A stretch of DNA of 64,000 nucleotides, taken from Omphalotus guepiniiformis. Taxonomy: Eukaryota; Basidiomycota; Agaricomycetes; Agaricales; Omphalotaceae. Position numbers and translations under genes: made by a program. The notes under the pieces were generated by a model. That model saw nothing but the letters and a program-made list of their open reading frames with translations, searched no databases and had not been told where the DNA came from. Where the stretch lies: assembly GCA_028554645.1 (NCBI GenBank), contig JAQOOI010000064.1, forward strand, positions 620,001-684,000, written 5' to 3'. Of the stretch, positions 12,542 through 23,804 are shown piece by piece (positions within the stretch are counted from its first letter, which is position 1; every line of letters starts with the position of its first letter).

Positions 12542-13802
12542 ATGTCGGCACCAACACCTCTCAGATCTATGATTGGAGGTTTCTGCCTTTCCCTTCCCGT
12601 ACACGCTATGATGGTATTGAACGGGAATGTATTCGGTATTTCGGGCATGTTGCATCGTGCAATGCGCGGAGAGAAAGAATCGCTGTTTGCAATTGCTGGC
12701 CTCATCTCAGGAGGTATAATATCCGGAACCATCGAAAGCCGAGCCTTAGTACCCAGCTTGACTGGGTTTCCGCTTTTGCTCCTATCCGGTTTCTTGGTTG
12801 GACTAGGAACTAAGGTAAGGGTTAAGATCACCATAGATATAGCGTTTTCGCTCACTTTCACCTCATACAACGCCCAGCTGGCAAATGGTTGCACCTCCGG
12901 GTATTCATATGCCATCATTTCTCTTCCATTTCGCAAGACTAATTCTCCTTTATCTTTATCAGACATATGATTGCTGGCTTGTCTAGATTTTCCCAACGGT
13001 AGGTGCCAATCGTGATTTGAATAGCATATTCTCAATTGTCTTTAGGTCGATAGCTGCCACAGCGACGTTCTTTTCCGTAGGAGCAGCTACTGCTCGCATA
13101 TGTCACCGATCGTTGCCTCCGAGCGCAGCGCCTCAATGGAATATGACTGCCACAGAAAGGAATCTTCTAGCTGCACAAGTGCTGCCACTCGCCATCTCGG
13201 TCTTGCTATACACCTATGTTCGTTCTCACAGTTTTTCTGAGTGAGAAGTTCGTTTTAATTAACGGGATGACAGACGTCAAACACTGGCCATTCAGACAGC
13301 CCAGAAGTACTCACCAGACATCCGCGTCCTTTCGCTCGGCTTGTAGCGGTGCTGTCCACAACTATTGAATTCGCTTTGGGACTGCAGTTATCCGATCTCA
13401 CAGAGCCAGTGAAGGTCTTATCCTTTTTGCTACTTCCTTTTCACCTCGCCTTCGATCCGTCCCTGGCATTTTTGGCTATTGGGGCCCTGCCTTCGTCCAT
13501 GTTTCTCTATCGTTATTGCCGCGGACCTAATACAGCGCGATTAGGCGGAGAGTGGATGATTCCTAAGTCCGGGGAGATCAACTCAAAGCTTTTGATAGGT
13601 GCTGTATTATTCGGCGTGGGTTGGGGCATGTCTGGTCTTTGCCGTAAGTCTTTGCGTTACTGCATATAACCAGTAGCGCGCAATTCACTGAGTAGCAGGA
13701 CCTGTACTCGTCAATCTCGGAAGAGCATTAGCCACCGGAGATAATATCAAGCCTTTTGTAGCATGGCTAGGCACATTTGTTGCTGGAGGTCTATTGGTGT
13801 AA
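12542..13802 (+). CDS. YeeE/YedE family sulfur transporter
   Basis: Polytopic membrane protein starting MSAPTPLRSMIGG. The spliced sequence contains both hallmarks of the YeeE/YedE (DUF395) family: LANGCTSGHMIAGLSR, made by joining two small exons around 12880-13010, and GWGMSGLCPGPVLVNLG near the C-terminus (13618-13720, across an intron). Bacterial members import thiosulfate or related sulfur species, using the conserved cysteines. At least eight hydrophobic segments are visible. The gene ends FVAGGLLV at 13802. Its neighbour MET8, needed for the siroheme cofactor of sulfite reductase, is 1.6 kb away. The fungal protein's substrate is inferred from the family. Confidence 0.85.
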
Positions 13803-14043
13803 CAAACAAACATGTTATGAAGCTGATTGTACACGGGTTTAGAAGAGAACATAACATACATTATGTATAGCAAATGCTGAAGGCCTATATCATATCATCA
13901 GTCCTGTGACAATCGAGATATTAGCCCAACTATAGATTAATTAATAGACGTAGAACCTGTCAGTGCAACACCTGGAGAACGGTATAATGATTATACATGT
14001 ACATACCCTAGCGTACAAAGTTTGAAATACATATAAATGAGTG

Positions 14044-15279
14044 CTACGAGACCACGGGAGTTGTTGCTGATACAGCTGGGGTCTGCGTAGACGATCGACC
14101 TCGGCCCCATTTGACAGCAACTCGCTGTCCATCAATTTCGACACCATTGGCCCAAGCTTCAGCTGCACGTTCAGCTATGTCGCGTTCTTTAAAGTTGATA
14201 AATGCACATCTATCGGAAAAGTGTAAAGCGATGAACTATCCAAAACAAAAGACCAAATACCTAGACTTGGTAACATGAACGACAGACTTCAATTGGGTAG
14301 GTTCAATTGCGGGTACAGATTTCAGGACTTGTGTCCGTATACTGAGTTCTGTTGACTCGGGCGAAAGGGAGGACAAGAATAAGGAGGTCTATTTGGATGA
14401 AGATAAGAAGTTTGTTTTGCCAACATATAGAGCAACACTGACTATGGTTTGATCTTCAGGCGGCTTGAGACCTTGATTGTCAGCGTGCGTCGACAAGATT
14501 TTCCGAGCTACAGGATCGTTGTGACCGTGATAACGATCCTGCATGTTCTGGTGCGACAACTCGTTGTCTACGGGTTTCTCATGTCTGTATGGACAATCGG
14601 TTCCACGATTGCATCCGCCTTTGACGAAGAAGGAACAAATCTTTGGTCGGTTCCGTTTATAGTAGGGATCTGTGCGCGCCAACTGCTTGAGCATTTCTTT
14701 TCCAGCAGACTGTGCCTTCCCAGTATCGAGACCAGACTTGTTCCCTTCCAACTTCATGCTCTTTAGCTGATGCTGACAATTAGAGGGCAGGAGCGACTTA
14801 CCTTTCCTTCCATATTCTGCGCGTAGTACTCTCGGTTTATGTCGCTCGTAGGAGCCTCATTTTGAAAACCCAGTGCCGTATCTCGAACTTGAGTGGGTAG
14901 TCCGTACTCGAGGTCAAGAAGACATGTTTGACAGACATTTTTTATCTTCGCGCAGGTTTGGCAGATGACTGTGGTTTTGAATCGCATACCCGAGCCAGGG
15001 TTCCAACGAAAGACGGTGAAGGGTCTCGCACAAGTACCACACGAGCGACCGTACTCTTGCTTAGACTGTACAAGAAAATTGTAAGCACAGAGCTTAAGAA
15101 AGAAGTGTAACAAAGGTAAATTCACCATCCTGATAAATGGATTGTCACCAAGGCCTGGAATAGAAAAGTTGGAGAGCACTGAGAAAAAGAGGAAGATGGA
15201 GATGCGTACAGGTTTCGCAGAGAATGGGGAATTCACTTTGCTCCCACCCAGCTTTGTTGATGTCAGCTTTTGGAGGCAT
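14044..15279 (-). CDS. ECM2: Pre-mRNA splicing factor SLT11/ECM2 (RBM22 family)
   Basis: The start [14 protein letters not shown] is followed by an N-terminal zinc-binding part with CETC, CGTC and [14 protein letters not shown] pairs. Next is a CCCH finger, C-x7-C-x5-C-x3-H ([16 protein letters not shown] then PYRH), near 14590-14640. The C-terminal RRM has SLFLSSLP as RNP2 and RCAFINFK as RNP1, and the protein ends in a short Ser/Thr-rich tail. This domain order is that of yeast Slt11/Ecm2 and human RBM22, components of the activated spliceosome that contact U6 and help arrange the catalytic RNA core. Several introns were joined by eye. Its start lies 136 bp from the divergent MET8 start. 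Confidence 0.92.
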
Positions 15280-15414
15280 GGTAGATCTAAGGAGCAGTTG
15301 AAGGCTTAATAGACTGAGGTCGACGTCGACAACGTGAAGAACGAGTTCGTTTAGGCTGACTAAGGTTGTTGCCCACTGCTGGCTCACTCATATTGTTTAT
15401 TGTTTCGACTTTCC

Positions 15415-16341
15415 ATGACTCGCTCTCTTGCTCCCAGTTCTGAACGAGCCGAATACTTGAATGGTTTATCAGACAATGATTCTATCGATTCTCTCGTTGG
15501 AGGTGCATCATTGGTGGTTGCTTGGCAGCTCAAGGACAAAAATGTTCTCATCGTTGGTGGCGGCGAAGTTGCATCTGGACGCGTTGAATCCGTTCTCGTA
15601 GCAGATGCAGTCATAACTATCGTGTGTCCTCAACCAGGCCTCCATTCTAAAACCAAACGACTCATCGACCAATACCCGAATCGCATCATATACCATGATC
15701 GCTGTTTCTCTGGACCTGATGACCTACACAACATGGACATGGTCCTTACCGCCATAGATGATCCCGAAATTAGTCGCGAAATTGTTGAACATTGTCGAAT
15801 TGCAAGGGTTCCTGTTAATGCGGCCGATATTCCTGACCTTTGCGACTTCTTCTTTGGGGCACAAATACGCGATGGACCTCTGCAGATCCTGATATCTACA
15901 AACGGGAATGGTCCAAGGTTGTCTAGCTTAATTAAGCAAAGGTTACAGAACAGCCTGTCTGGATTCGAAGGCCAAGCTATTCGCCGAATTGGTAAACTTA
16001 GGGCGCAGCTCAAAGTGCGCGCGCCTGGGGTGGGTGGTCAGGTTGGCCGACAACGGATGAGATGGATGACACAGATATCTAATCAATGGAGCATGGAGGA
16101 ATTGACACAACTCGATGATACGATGATTGAAAGATTATTGGACGAAGGTTGGGAAAAGGATTGTATACCGACGTTTGAATCTTTGGGTGGAAAGCATTCT
16201 AAGAAGGATGCATCCTCGAAGAATGCGCCCTCTTTGGATGCATGTTGGCTTGGATCAAATCCTCTTTTGCCTTCATTGACTTTTGTTGCCGGCGGTTTGC
16301 TGGTGGCCGCCTTCTTCCTGGTGCGACAACGGGCGAAGTAA
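15415..16341 (+). CDS. MET8: Siroheme synthase (precorrin-2 dehydrogenase/ferrochelatase) with C-terminal membrane helix
   Basis: A single uninterrupted frame of 308 residues. It converts precorrin-2 to sirohydrochlorin with NAD and then inserts iron to give siroheme, the cofactor of sulfite (and nitrite) reductase. The NAD-binding loop is VLIVGGGEVASGRV, and NAADIPDLCDFFFGAQI carries the Asp that in yeast Met8 (Asp141) serves both reactions. ISTNGNGPRLSSLIKQ is typical of the family. Yeast Met8 is 274 residues and soluble; this one has a linker and then a hydrophobic segment (SLTFVAGGLLVAAFFLV) followed by RQRAK, giving it the form of a tail-anchored protein. The ATG at 15415 is preferred over upstream non-ATG codons. 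It is one of very few genes here without introns. Confidence 0.93.
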   Translation: MTRSLAPSSERAEYLNGLSDNDSIDSLVGGASLVVAWQLKDKNVLIVGGGEVASGRVESVLVADAVITIVCPQPGLHSKTKRLIDQYPNRIIYHDRCFSGPDDLHNMDMVLTAIDDPEISREIVEHCRIARVPVNAADIPDLCDFFFGAQIRDGPLQILISTNGNGPRLSSLIKQRLQNSLSGFEGQAIRRIGKLRAQLKVRAPGVGGQVGRQRMRWMTQISNQWSMEELTQLDDTMIERLLDEGWEKDCIPTFESLGGKHSKKDASSKNAPSLDACWLGSNPLLPSLTFVAGGLLVAAFFLVRQRAK

Positions 16342-16600
16342 GATTTTGTCGCAAGGTCTGTTTCTGCGAGCCCATCTCCTTTGTATGCAGCTATCTGACT
16401 ACAGCCCAGTCCCAACCGGGGCTAACTCTCCACTCAACTGCACACACAGTTCACTGATGCAGCGCAGGACGCATCAAGAAACAATGTATCGTTACATGGC
16501 ATTATCCAAGGTTTTGGTATATGTACACTGTTATCACATCGTATTATCTACTATCGTTGATATACTTTTAGTCGCAGAACATTGAAGGCAACATCGGTGT

Positions 16601-18080
16601 CTAGGCAAGTGTTCTGTTCGCATTGACATATCCACTACCGTAGCAGGAGTAAATCAATTGGGACGATTCCGTAATGGTAGGCTCCGCTGGAACGATTTTG
16701 AATGATATGCCAAAGAAGTCTTGAGTGTCTCGTAGAAATTGAATCCTGAAGAAACAGTCAACAACCAGCGTGATCTCTTTAGACGGAGAATACGAACGTT
16801 CGAGGCGTCGGTTGACTCATTCGACAACGACCAACATCTTCGCTGCCCAATACCATCATGAGAAGCACCAGTGACTGATGCTTCTGGTCCACACAACCAC
16901 CTCGGTGGATTTCTGATAACAGGCTGCGGGTTGCTTGCAGCGCAATGTCTTCGGGAGCGGTACCAGGTTGAGATATTGCTTCAGAACAGTGAATTGCTGA
17001 TGTAGTGGATTCTGCGAGCAAGCTGAGCGCATAACCAGGCGACCTTTTTAGGGAGGAATTAGAATAAAGTGCAACATAGACCTATCTTGTTACTCACTTG
17101 CCACTCTCGTCGCCCTTATAAGCATCCGAGTACAGGTATATATCCGGTATGTAACGGTTGAGTATGGATCGAGCAGTCTCAATCATTCGGTTGGAGAACT
17201 GAGGACTCACACGTACAGCGTGTCTATCATAAAGAGCGACATTATTGAGGTTAGCGCCATGCAAGAAGTGGTCAGGACTCACGCAACCCCTCGTATTCGT
17301 TTTATTTTGCCGGGCTCTACAAAGTTGAGAGTTTTGACCTGTTTTACAACGGGACAGAGGAATTGGACCTCTCCACCACCACCAGGAGGAGCGCCTCGTT
17401 TCTTGATCTGTCAAGAAAGGCATCCCCATGAACAGCTTGAGCACGACTGAGAGCTGAAGACAAACGTACCCTTAGCTCGAGTCCGTCCGATATCCCGAAT
17501 AATTGCAGATGAGGTAGCGTGACTGTTCTAATCAAGTCTGCCTAACTGAGCATCAGATGCGAGAACATCACCCAAGGATCATACAGACGTACGGAAAGGT
17601 CATTGTCATCCGTCGTGATTCCTCGCAATGTAAGTTGAAGGGGTTTTTTTGCGAACGGTGCCAGCATGATGATAGGTTCAAGAAAGTACCCTATTGACCG
17701 TGATAGCGGGCAATCATGGACCAACGGGCCACCTGCTATTATTCCGGGCTTCAACAAAATCGCAGTACCTATTATCTTTGTGAGGCAAAAGGAAATGTTG
17801 GATAGCGTGCAGTACACCGACCAGTTACTGATATTTCGATGACTGTTCCATTCGTGACCTTTTCCAATAGCCTCAGCAAACTCACTTCAAAATCTGAAGA
17901 AGGATCATCTGAATTACTGCTCGGTGTAATGCATATCAATTACTCACCTCTCAGACCAGGATTTTTGTCCTCTGAGCGAATCTTAGTGATCTTGACGGGT
18001 TTACCACTCAGAATAGAGAGTACCAGACGATATCTGAAGTGCTGATGGCCACTATACTGAATAACAGTACCTTGCGCCAT
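16601..18080 (-). CDS. RCL1: RNA 3'-terminal phosphate cyclase-like protein
   Basis: Rcl1 is a nucleolar U3-associated protein needed for early 18S rRNA processing at site A2; it is fold-related to RNA cyclases but lacks cyclase activity. The start reads MAQGTVIQYSGHQHFR and runs into LSGKPVKITKIRSEDKNPG. Further exons give NGTVIEISYTGTAILLKPG, LTLRGITTDDNDLSVD, KKRGAPPGGGGEVQF and the C-terminal CYGSGYVNANRTLA, all family-specific. About seven introns. The start codon is 97 bp from that of UBA3 on the other strand, so the two must share promoter DNA. Confidence 0.93.
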
Positions 18081-18177
18081 TTTGAAGAAAGGAGAAATTT
18101 CAGCAGATTATGTAATTGACACGATCGCGTCGAGGTTCAATTACTCAGTCACAGTGGCTTCACCACCGCTGTTCATC

Positions 18178-19815
18178 ATGACTGACTGGCAAGGTCGCTA
18201 TCACCATATAGATCAGGTTCTTGATACTCCTGGCCCTCGTACAGACGAGGGCTTCATGGCTGGAGATGGCGTAAGTACGCGTTTTTGAATGCAAGGTTCT
18301 CTGTCTCAATCTCCGCTTGAGACCAGGTCAAGAACTTCCTACGAAATGAGGCGAAAATCCTTGTCATTGGCGCTGGGGGTCTTGGATGTGAAATTCTCGC
18401 TAACCTCGCTTTGACTGGATTTAAGGATATCCATGTAATCGATATGGACACTATTGATATCAGTAACCTCAATCGACAGTTCTTGTTTAGGTGAGTAGGT
18501 TCTTCTTGACTCCAGATTTTGCGTTGTATATAACCTGCGATGCAGACAAAAGGATGTCGGTAAACCTAAAGCTACAGTTGCGGCAGAATTCATCATGAAG
18601 CGTGTCCCTGGTGTGAAGGTTACTCCGTGCGTTACTCAAAGAATTCCGGAGTACTCTGGTGGCTTACAATTTGCTAGATATTTTGGAAAGATTCAAGATA
18701 AAGATGATGACTATTACCTCCAATTCAATCTCGTCATCTGCGGACTCGATTCCGTCGAGGCACGGCGGTGGATTAATGCGACCCTAGTGAATCTCGTTGA
18801 TCCAGAGAACCCAGAGAGTCTGAAACCTTTGATTGACGGAGGAACTGAAGGTCTACATTGATCTTAACCATGTCGCCTCGCGTTGACCTTTCATTCTCTT
18901 TTAGGTTTCAAGGGCCAAGCTCGTGTGATTCTTCCAACAATAACATCTTGCTACGAATGTTCCCTCGATATGCTAAACAAACCTACCGCATTTCCCATCT
19001 GTACTATTGCCAATACCCCACGACTTCCCGAACATTGCATAGAGTGGGCATCAGTTCTGGAGTGGCCCCGTGTCCAAGGAGGTGGGTAATGTGTACCGAG
19101 TACACCATGTCGCTCATTTCTGGATGTTCTCTAGATAAGAAGATGGATACTGATGATCCTGATCACATAAGCTGGCTCTATTCTGTGGCTGCTGCTAGAG
19201 CGAAGGAATTCAAAATCGAAGGCGTGACGTGGTCTTTAACACAAGGGGTCGTAAAGAACATCATACCTGCTATAGCCTCAACGAATGCGATTATTGCCGG
19301 TGCGGACGTTCGTTGTGAAATGATATGTTTATTTCTTACGTCTTTACGATTTAGCCTCCTGCTGCAATGAAGCTTTCAAGATTGCTACTAGCTCAGCTGC
19401 ATATCTCAATAACTATTTCATGCTTATTGGTACAGATGGCGTCTACTCATACACGTTCGAGCACGAGAAGCGGGACGATTGTCCGGTGTGCGGAGGAGAA
19501 GCACTAGATCTCTCAATCAATAGCGAAATGACCGTTGAGGATCTCATTGAAATGTTGACCGAGAAGCAGGACGTGTACGCTTTGAAACTCTTCATGCCTT
19601 TTCTTCTCTCATTGATGTTTTGCAGCCAAATTAAGAAACCGTCTTTATCCACGCCCACAAAGCAGATATATTTGCAGGCACCTCCTCAGCTTGAGGCAGC
19701 CACACGGCCCAATCTTACTAAGAAAGTTTCAGAGCTGGTGTCAGCGGGCGGCGAAGTCACTGTCACTGCGTCGACACTGCCGTTCAGTCTTTCCTTACGC
19801 ATTAACTTTACATAG
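18178..19815 (+). CDS. UBA3: NEDD8-activating enzyme E1 catalytic subunit
   Basis: Activates NEDD8/Rub1 together with Ula1/APPBP1, starting cullin neddylation. The adenylation domain shows [18 protein letters not shown] and the acidic strand [17 protein letters not shown]. The catalytic cysteine lies in [13 protein letters not shown] (about 19010-19045). CPVCGG near 19480 gives part of the zinc site, and the C-terminal part ([11 protein letters not shown] to [14 protein letters not shown]) corresponds to the ubiquitin-fold E2-binding domain. The first ATG giving [13 protein letters not shown] was chosen. At least six introns join in frame. Confidence 0.94.
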
Positions 19816-19999
19816 CTCTCACTGCATCTAGATTCATATAAATCATGGTGATGCGCGTACATATGTCGCAGCACTTGTATCATATTGCTTTCCCATTGTA
19901 TCCCGTGTAGAGCATGTCGAATAAAGTGGTGTGCGATCCAATGCTGTAACGCTGAATACTTGTAAGACAAGAAATATAGAATACAAATGAGCAGATATG

Positions 20000-22353
20000 T
20001 TATCTGTGGATGATGAACACCCGACCAAAATCCCCATCGCCCTGTCCTTCCCCAATAGCCATCAACCACTGCTCCAGTAGCGGCCAACCCGCCTCAAACC
20101 GTACGGAGAGCTCATCTGTGTGATGTTCTCCGTCAAGCAAGTCCTGAAGCACAGGCGGATAAGACAACGGCATAGTAACGGGGTCTTGCTTGGCTGCCAT
20201 CCCATTGATCGTACGCACCATAGGAGCAGAGGGTGATCTGGACATCCGAGGTCGCGTGGGGTTCAAAGTATGTTTCCCTTGACCAGGAGAGCTCGGAGGG
20301 AAGTTGGTGGAAATAGGAGCAACGTGCCTTCTTGATTCTATCCCACTAAAGGATAGCCTCGAAGTTTGTGTGGGCGTCGTCGAGTTGTCCTGAGGGGTGC
20401 TGGACGTAGTAGTGATACCAGGTACAGGCCCAGCCACTGAGGAGGCCTCTACTGGATATTGAATATATGATGTCCGAGGACTAGTGTGCAGTGACCGAAT
20501 GACATTTTGGTCGCGATTTCGAAGTTGTTCTAATATTCGCTCGGCGGCGCTTGGTCGGCGAGGCCGTATGTGGGCTAGACCCCCAGAAGAGGGAAATGGC
20601 AAATCCTTGAACGACCCACTTGAACCACTACTTCCTCTTCCTGCCCCCGGCCCTGCACCTGTGACTCCGCGTGGAGTGGGAGGTGCACTTGTAGCTTGGT
20701 CAGAACTAAGTGAAGGTGCTGCTGCTGCAATTTGTGGAGTCCGTCCTCTAAGAAGGTGCTGAGCGGTCTGGATATTACCATCCGATTGATGGGGAGAGAT
20801 CAAGTCGGAAAAGTTGGGAGGTATCCCTGTAAAAGACTTGATGCGCTTGCGAATTGGAGCAAATGTCGAGGGGATGGAATTGTTCAAAGGAGATTGTGGC
20901 TGTACCTTCGAGGAATCGCGTTGTAGGAGAATAGGCCAGCGGTGAACTCGGCGTAGAAACCCTTTGATGACACCAAAACTCGCAAATCGTCGCACATCGA
21001 TGCCCAGCTGCTGAACATTGTAAGTTTCCATCCACTCCAATACAGTTAGGCCAGGTTTCATTCGGGAGTACAAATGCAACAGCCTTGGCCAGTCGGGTAT
21101 TGGTTTACCTGAGAACATAAGACTCAGGGAGAGCTAATGAAGATGTGCCCAAAGGTCAACATTTACCTGGTTTAGTGGAGTACGGGCCGCATTCTTCCTT
21201 CACATGAGCTTCGTCAGCGAGCCATTGAATACTTTTGCAAAGTGTATACATGTTGGAATACTGGAATATGTCGATCGTCATGATCACTTGATAATACCTA
21301 TTCATAAAGAATGAGCTAAACGCTGCAAAGTGAATGAAAAAACCTTTACAGAAGGTGTGAGATGGCCTCGCGTGTCAGGTGTATATCACAGTCAGCTAGA
21401 TGTGCTATTCGACTGACATGGTTGACACCATCAATGTACTGACAAATCTGCAGCGCGATGAAAGCTAGAACGCGTGTAAAATTTCAAAGTGTACCTTGGC
21501 CATGGTCAAATCCCAGTTGTCTTCTATGCGTTTGGTCAGATTTATCAACGCAACTGGAACCATCCAATCTTTAACCAGAGGAGGATTTGGGTAGAAGGGG
21601 AATATCTTGAGCTCAATGGAGTTGAACTGATCGATAGGGATTGAAGTCTCGGAGTAAGAATTAAGGTCCTCGTATAGCTGTTCGAGGATTGCATACATAG
21701 CAGCGGACGTGTTAGGGGAAGACAGAAACCCGGATTCTTCCTGCCAAAGGACTGTTATGAGAGAAAGAGCATGCATAGATAGAATCACGGGCACAAACCT
21801 CACAGGAAGTGAGGACACGACTGACTTTGCGTACGATCGGCTCATAGCAACTCAGATCGGCAGTCTTTTCAAAGACAAAGCAGAGGTTGTACCGAAAGAA
21901 GTTACGCTGGTACTTTTGCCCTCTCAGCTGAGAGGGGAAGCCTATGATACGGTGCCTCCTGGTAGAGCAAATGACGAGCCTTCCACAGAGTGCAGGAGCA
22001 GGCATGACATATTTGGAGACCTCCTCAAAGTTGAACAAGATATTGTTGGCAGACGACGAGCGCTTGTGAGGAGAATTAAGGTTTCGTGAGCTAGGACGAA
22101 GCTCTGTGGGAGAAAGAACAGCAGAAGATGAAGAATTTCTGGAAGCAGGAGGAAAATTGGGACTTGGAGATGCAGGAGCTTCAGAGGAAGGAGTAGGAGG
22201 AAGAGAAGGATGAGCTGAATTTGGCTGAGGAAGAGTCTGAGCAATGAGCCCCTCTGGAACTTGATGAAGGATTCTTGGACCAGTAACATCGTCGAACCCA
22301 GCGTAGAAGACAGACTGGATTCGAGGCAGAAACGATTCCCCGTCTGAGGGCAT
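20000..22353 (-). CDS. NPR2: Nitrogen permease regulator 2 (SEACIT/GATOR1 subunit)
   Basis: Npr2 with Npr3 and Iml1 forms the GATOR1-type GAP complex that represses TORC1 in amino-acid or nitrogen starvation. The N-terminus FLPRIQSVFYAGFDDVTGP followed by ILHQVPEG is diagnostic, as are NILFNFEEVSKYVMPAP and the block YQRNFFRYNLCFVFEK. A Ser/Pro-rich insertion sits between these. The long C-terminal exon (20000-21118) contains the conserved GLTVLEWMETYNV and FASFGVIKGFLRRVHRWP, then a disordered Ser/Pro/Gly region, then a conserved end (VLQDLLDGEHHTDEL, LEQWLMAIGEG). I chose the ATG at 22353 (MPSDGESFLPRI); an in-frame ATG at 22380 would overlap the OGG1 start codon. Confidence 0.9.
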
Positions 22354-22378
22354 TACGCTCACGTGATCATATCTCTTC

Positions 22379-23804
22379 ATGTCCTCCTCCCTCACCGTCC
22401 CCCTCGTACAAGGCTTCACTGTCCTTCCTCTCCCTCTAGCTCAGCTTTCTCTTGCTGCAGTCCTTGCTTGTGGACAGTCCTTTCGCTGGTTTACTTATCC
22501 TCTTGCTCCAACAGATACTGCTCAACCTGCTCACGAGTATCGTTTCTGTCTTCGTGACCGTGTCATTTGTCTCCGTCAGTCCTCGACAGCGCTCCTATAC
22601 CGTGCTGTCTATCCAGACACCCACCTTTCTTCTGCACAGCTACAGCAGCGCGAAGCGGAAACCCTAGTGTGGCTCAAGGACTACTTTCAACTCGATGTCG
22701 ATCTCCTCAAGCTTTATGCCGAGTGGGGCGCTCGTGACGAGGTTTTCGCTCGTCTCAAAGATAGATTCAGTGGCATAAGGATGCTGAGACAAGATCCTTG
22801 GGAAAATCTCATCTCGTAGGTCCCAACTTGTTCGGTGTGTCACGAAACTCATGAGTTCCAGCTTCATCTGCTCTTCGAATAATAATATATCGCGTATATC
22901 GAAGATGGTTCATAATCTCTGTAAAGAATTTTCTCCCCCGTTACTTTCCCTTCCAGTTCCACATCAGCAGTCGGCTATTGAAGAACTATACCATCCCTTC
23001 CCCCCACCCTCCGTGCTCGCCAAGCCCGAAGTCAGCGCGAAACTTCGCTCTCTTGGTTTCGGCTATCGCGCCGAATTCATTCAACGTACCGCCCAAATGC
23101 TTGTCGAAACACACGGCACTGTGCTGCACCCTCAAGACGCCATCGAGATGTCTGAGAAATGGCTCTTTACTTTAAGGCAGCAGACCACGGAAATTGCGAG
23201 AACAGAACTTTTAAAATTTGTTGGAGTCGGTCGTAAGGTCGCAGACTGTGTCCTCTTAATGAGCTTGGACAAGGTAAATTTGACTGCTGATTTCAGCTAT
23301 CGCCTATTCATTCTGTACTTAGACAGAAGTCGTTCCCGTCGACACCCATGTCCATCAGATCGCAGTCAAACACTACGGGCTCAAAGGCTCCGGTGGAAAA
23401 ACAAACATGACACCAAAGTTGTACGAGGAGGTCAACACAAAGCTTGAACGCGTATGGGGAAGCTATGCCGGTTGGGCTCACTCGGTTCGCGCTTCCTGGA
23501 ACTGTGCTTGCCATTATATTGATCTACCGTATTATAGGTGCTTTTCACATCCGACCTCAAATCATTTTCACTCCATGGGCTACCTACTCAGCTTTCGGCG
23601 TCATCAAGTCCCCGAAAAAGAGGAAGAAGTCAGGCCAGTGCGCAGAACATGCTTCCGACACCACCCCCTACGCCTGCGCTGAAGGACTCTGCCTCGAAAA
23701 AATCAGTGGAGTTACCAGTGCTGGATGAAACTGAGGCATCAACAAGTGTGGCCGAACGTGTCAAGAAACGTCAGCGAGTGCTTGGAAAAGGCCTACCACC
23801 ATGA
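22379..23804 (+). CDS. OGG1: 8-oxoguanine DNA glycosylase/AP lyase
   Basis: Removes 8-oxoguanine opposite C and nicks the abasic site. The N-terminal OGG domain has ACGQSFRW, and the second exon ends PWENLIS with FICSSNNNISRISKMV after the intron. The helix-hairpin-helix GPD part reads GVGRKVADCVLLMSLDK, with the Schiff-base lysine in GRKVADC, and EVVPVDTHVHQIA carrying the catalytic aspartate. The tail after the last intron (23504-23538) is basic with KRGRSQ and KKRQR patches, which probably direct it to the nucleus. The start MSSSLTVPLVQG is the only ATG before the OGG domain. It lies about 25 bp from the NPR2 start on the opposite strand. Confidence 0.94.

Noticed and set aside
22378..22380. 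Alternative NPR2 start codon at 22380
   Set aside because: It adds nine residues not typical of Npr2 and would overlap the OGG1 start codon; the ATG at 22353 fits the family better.
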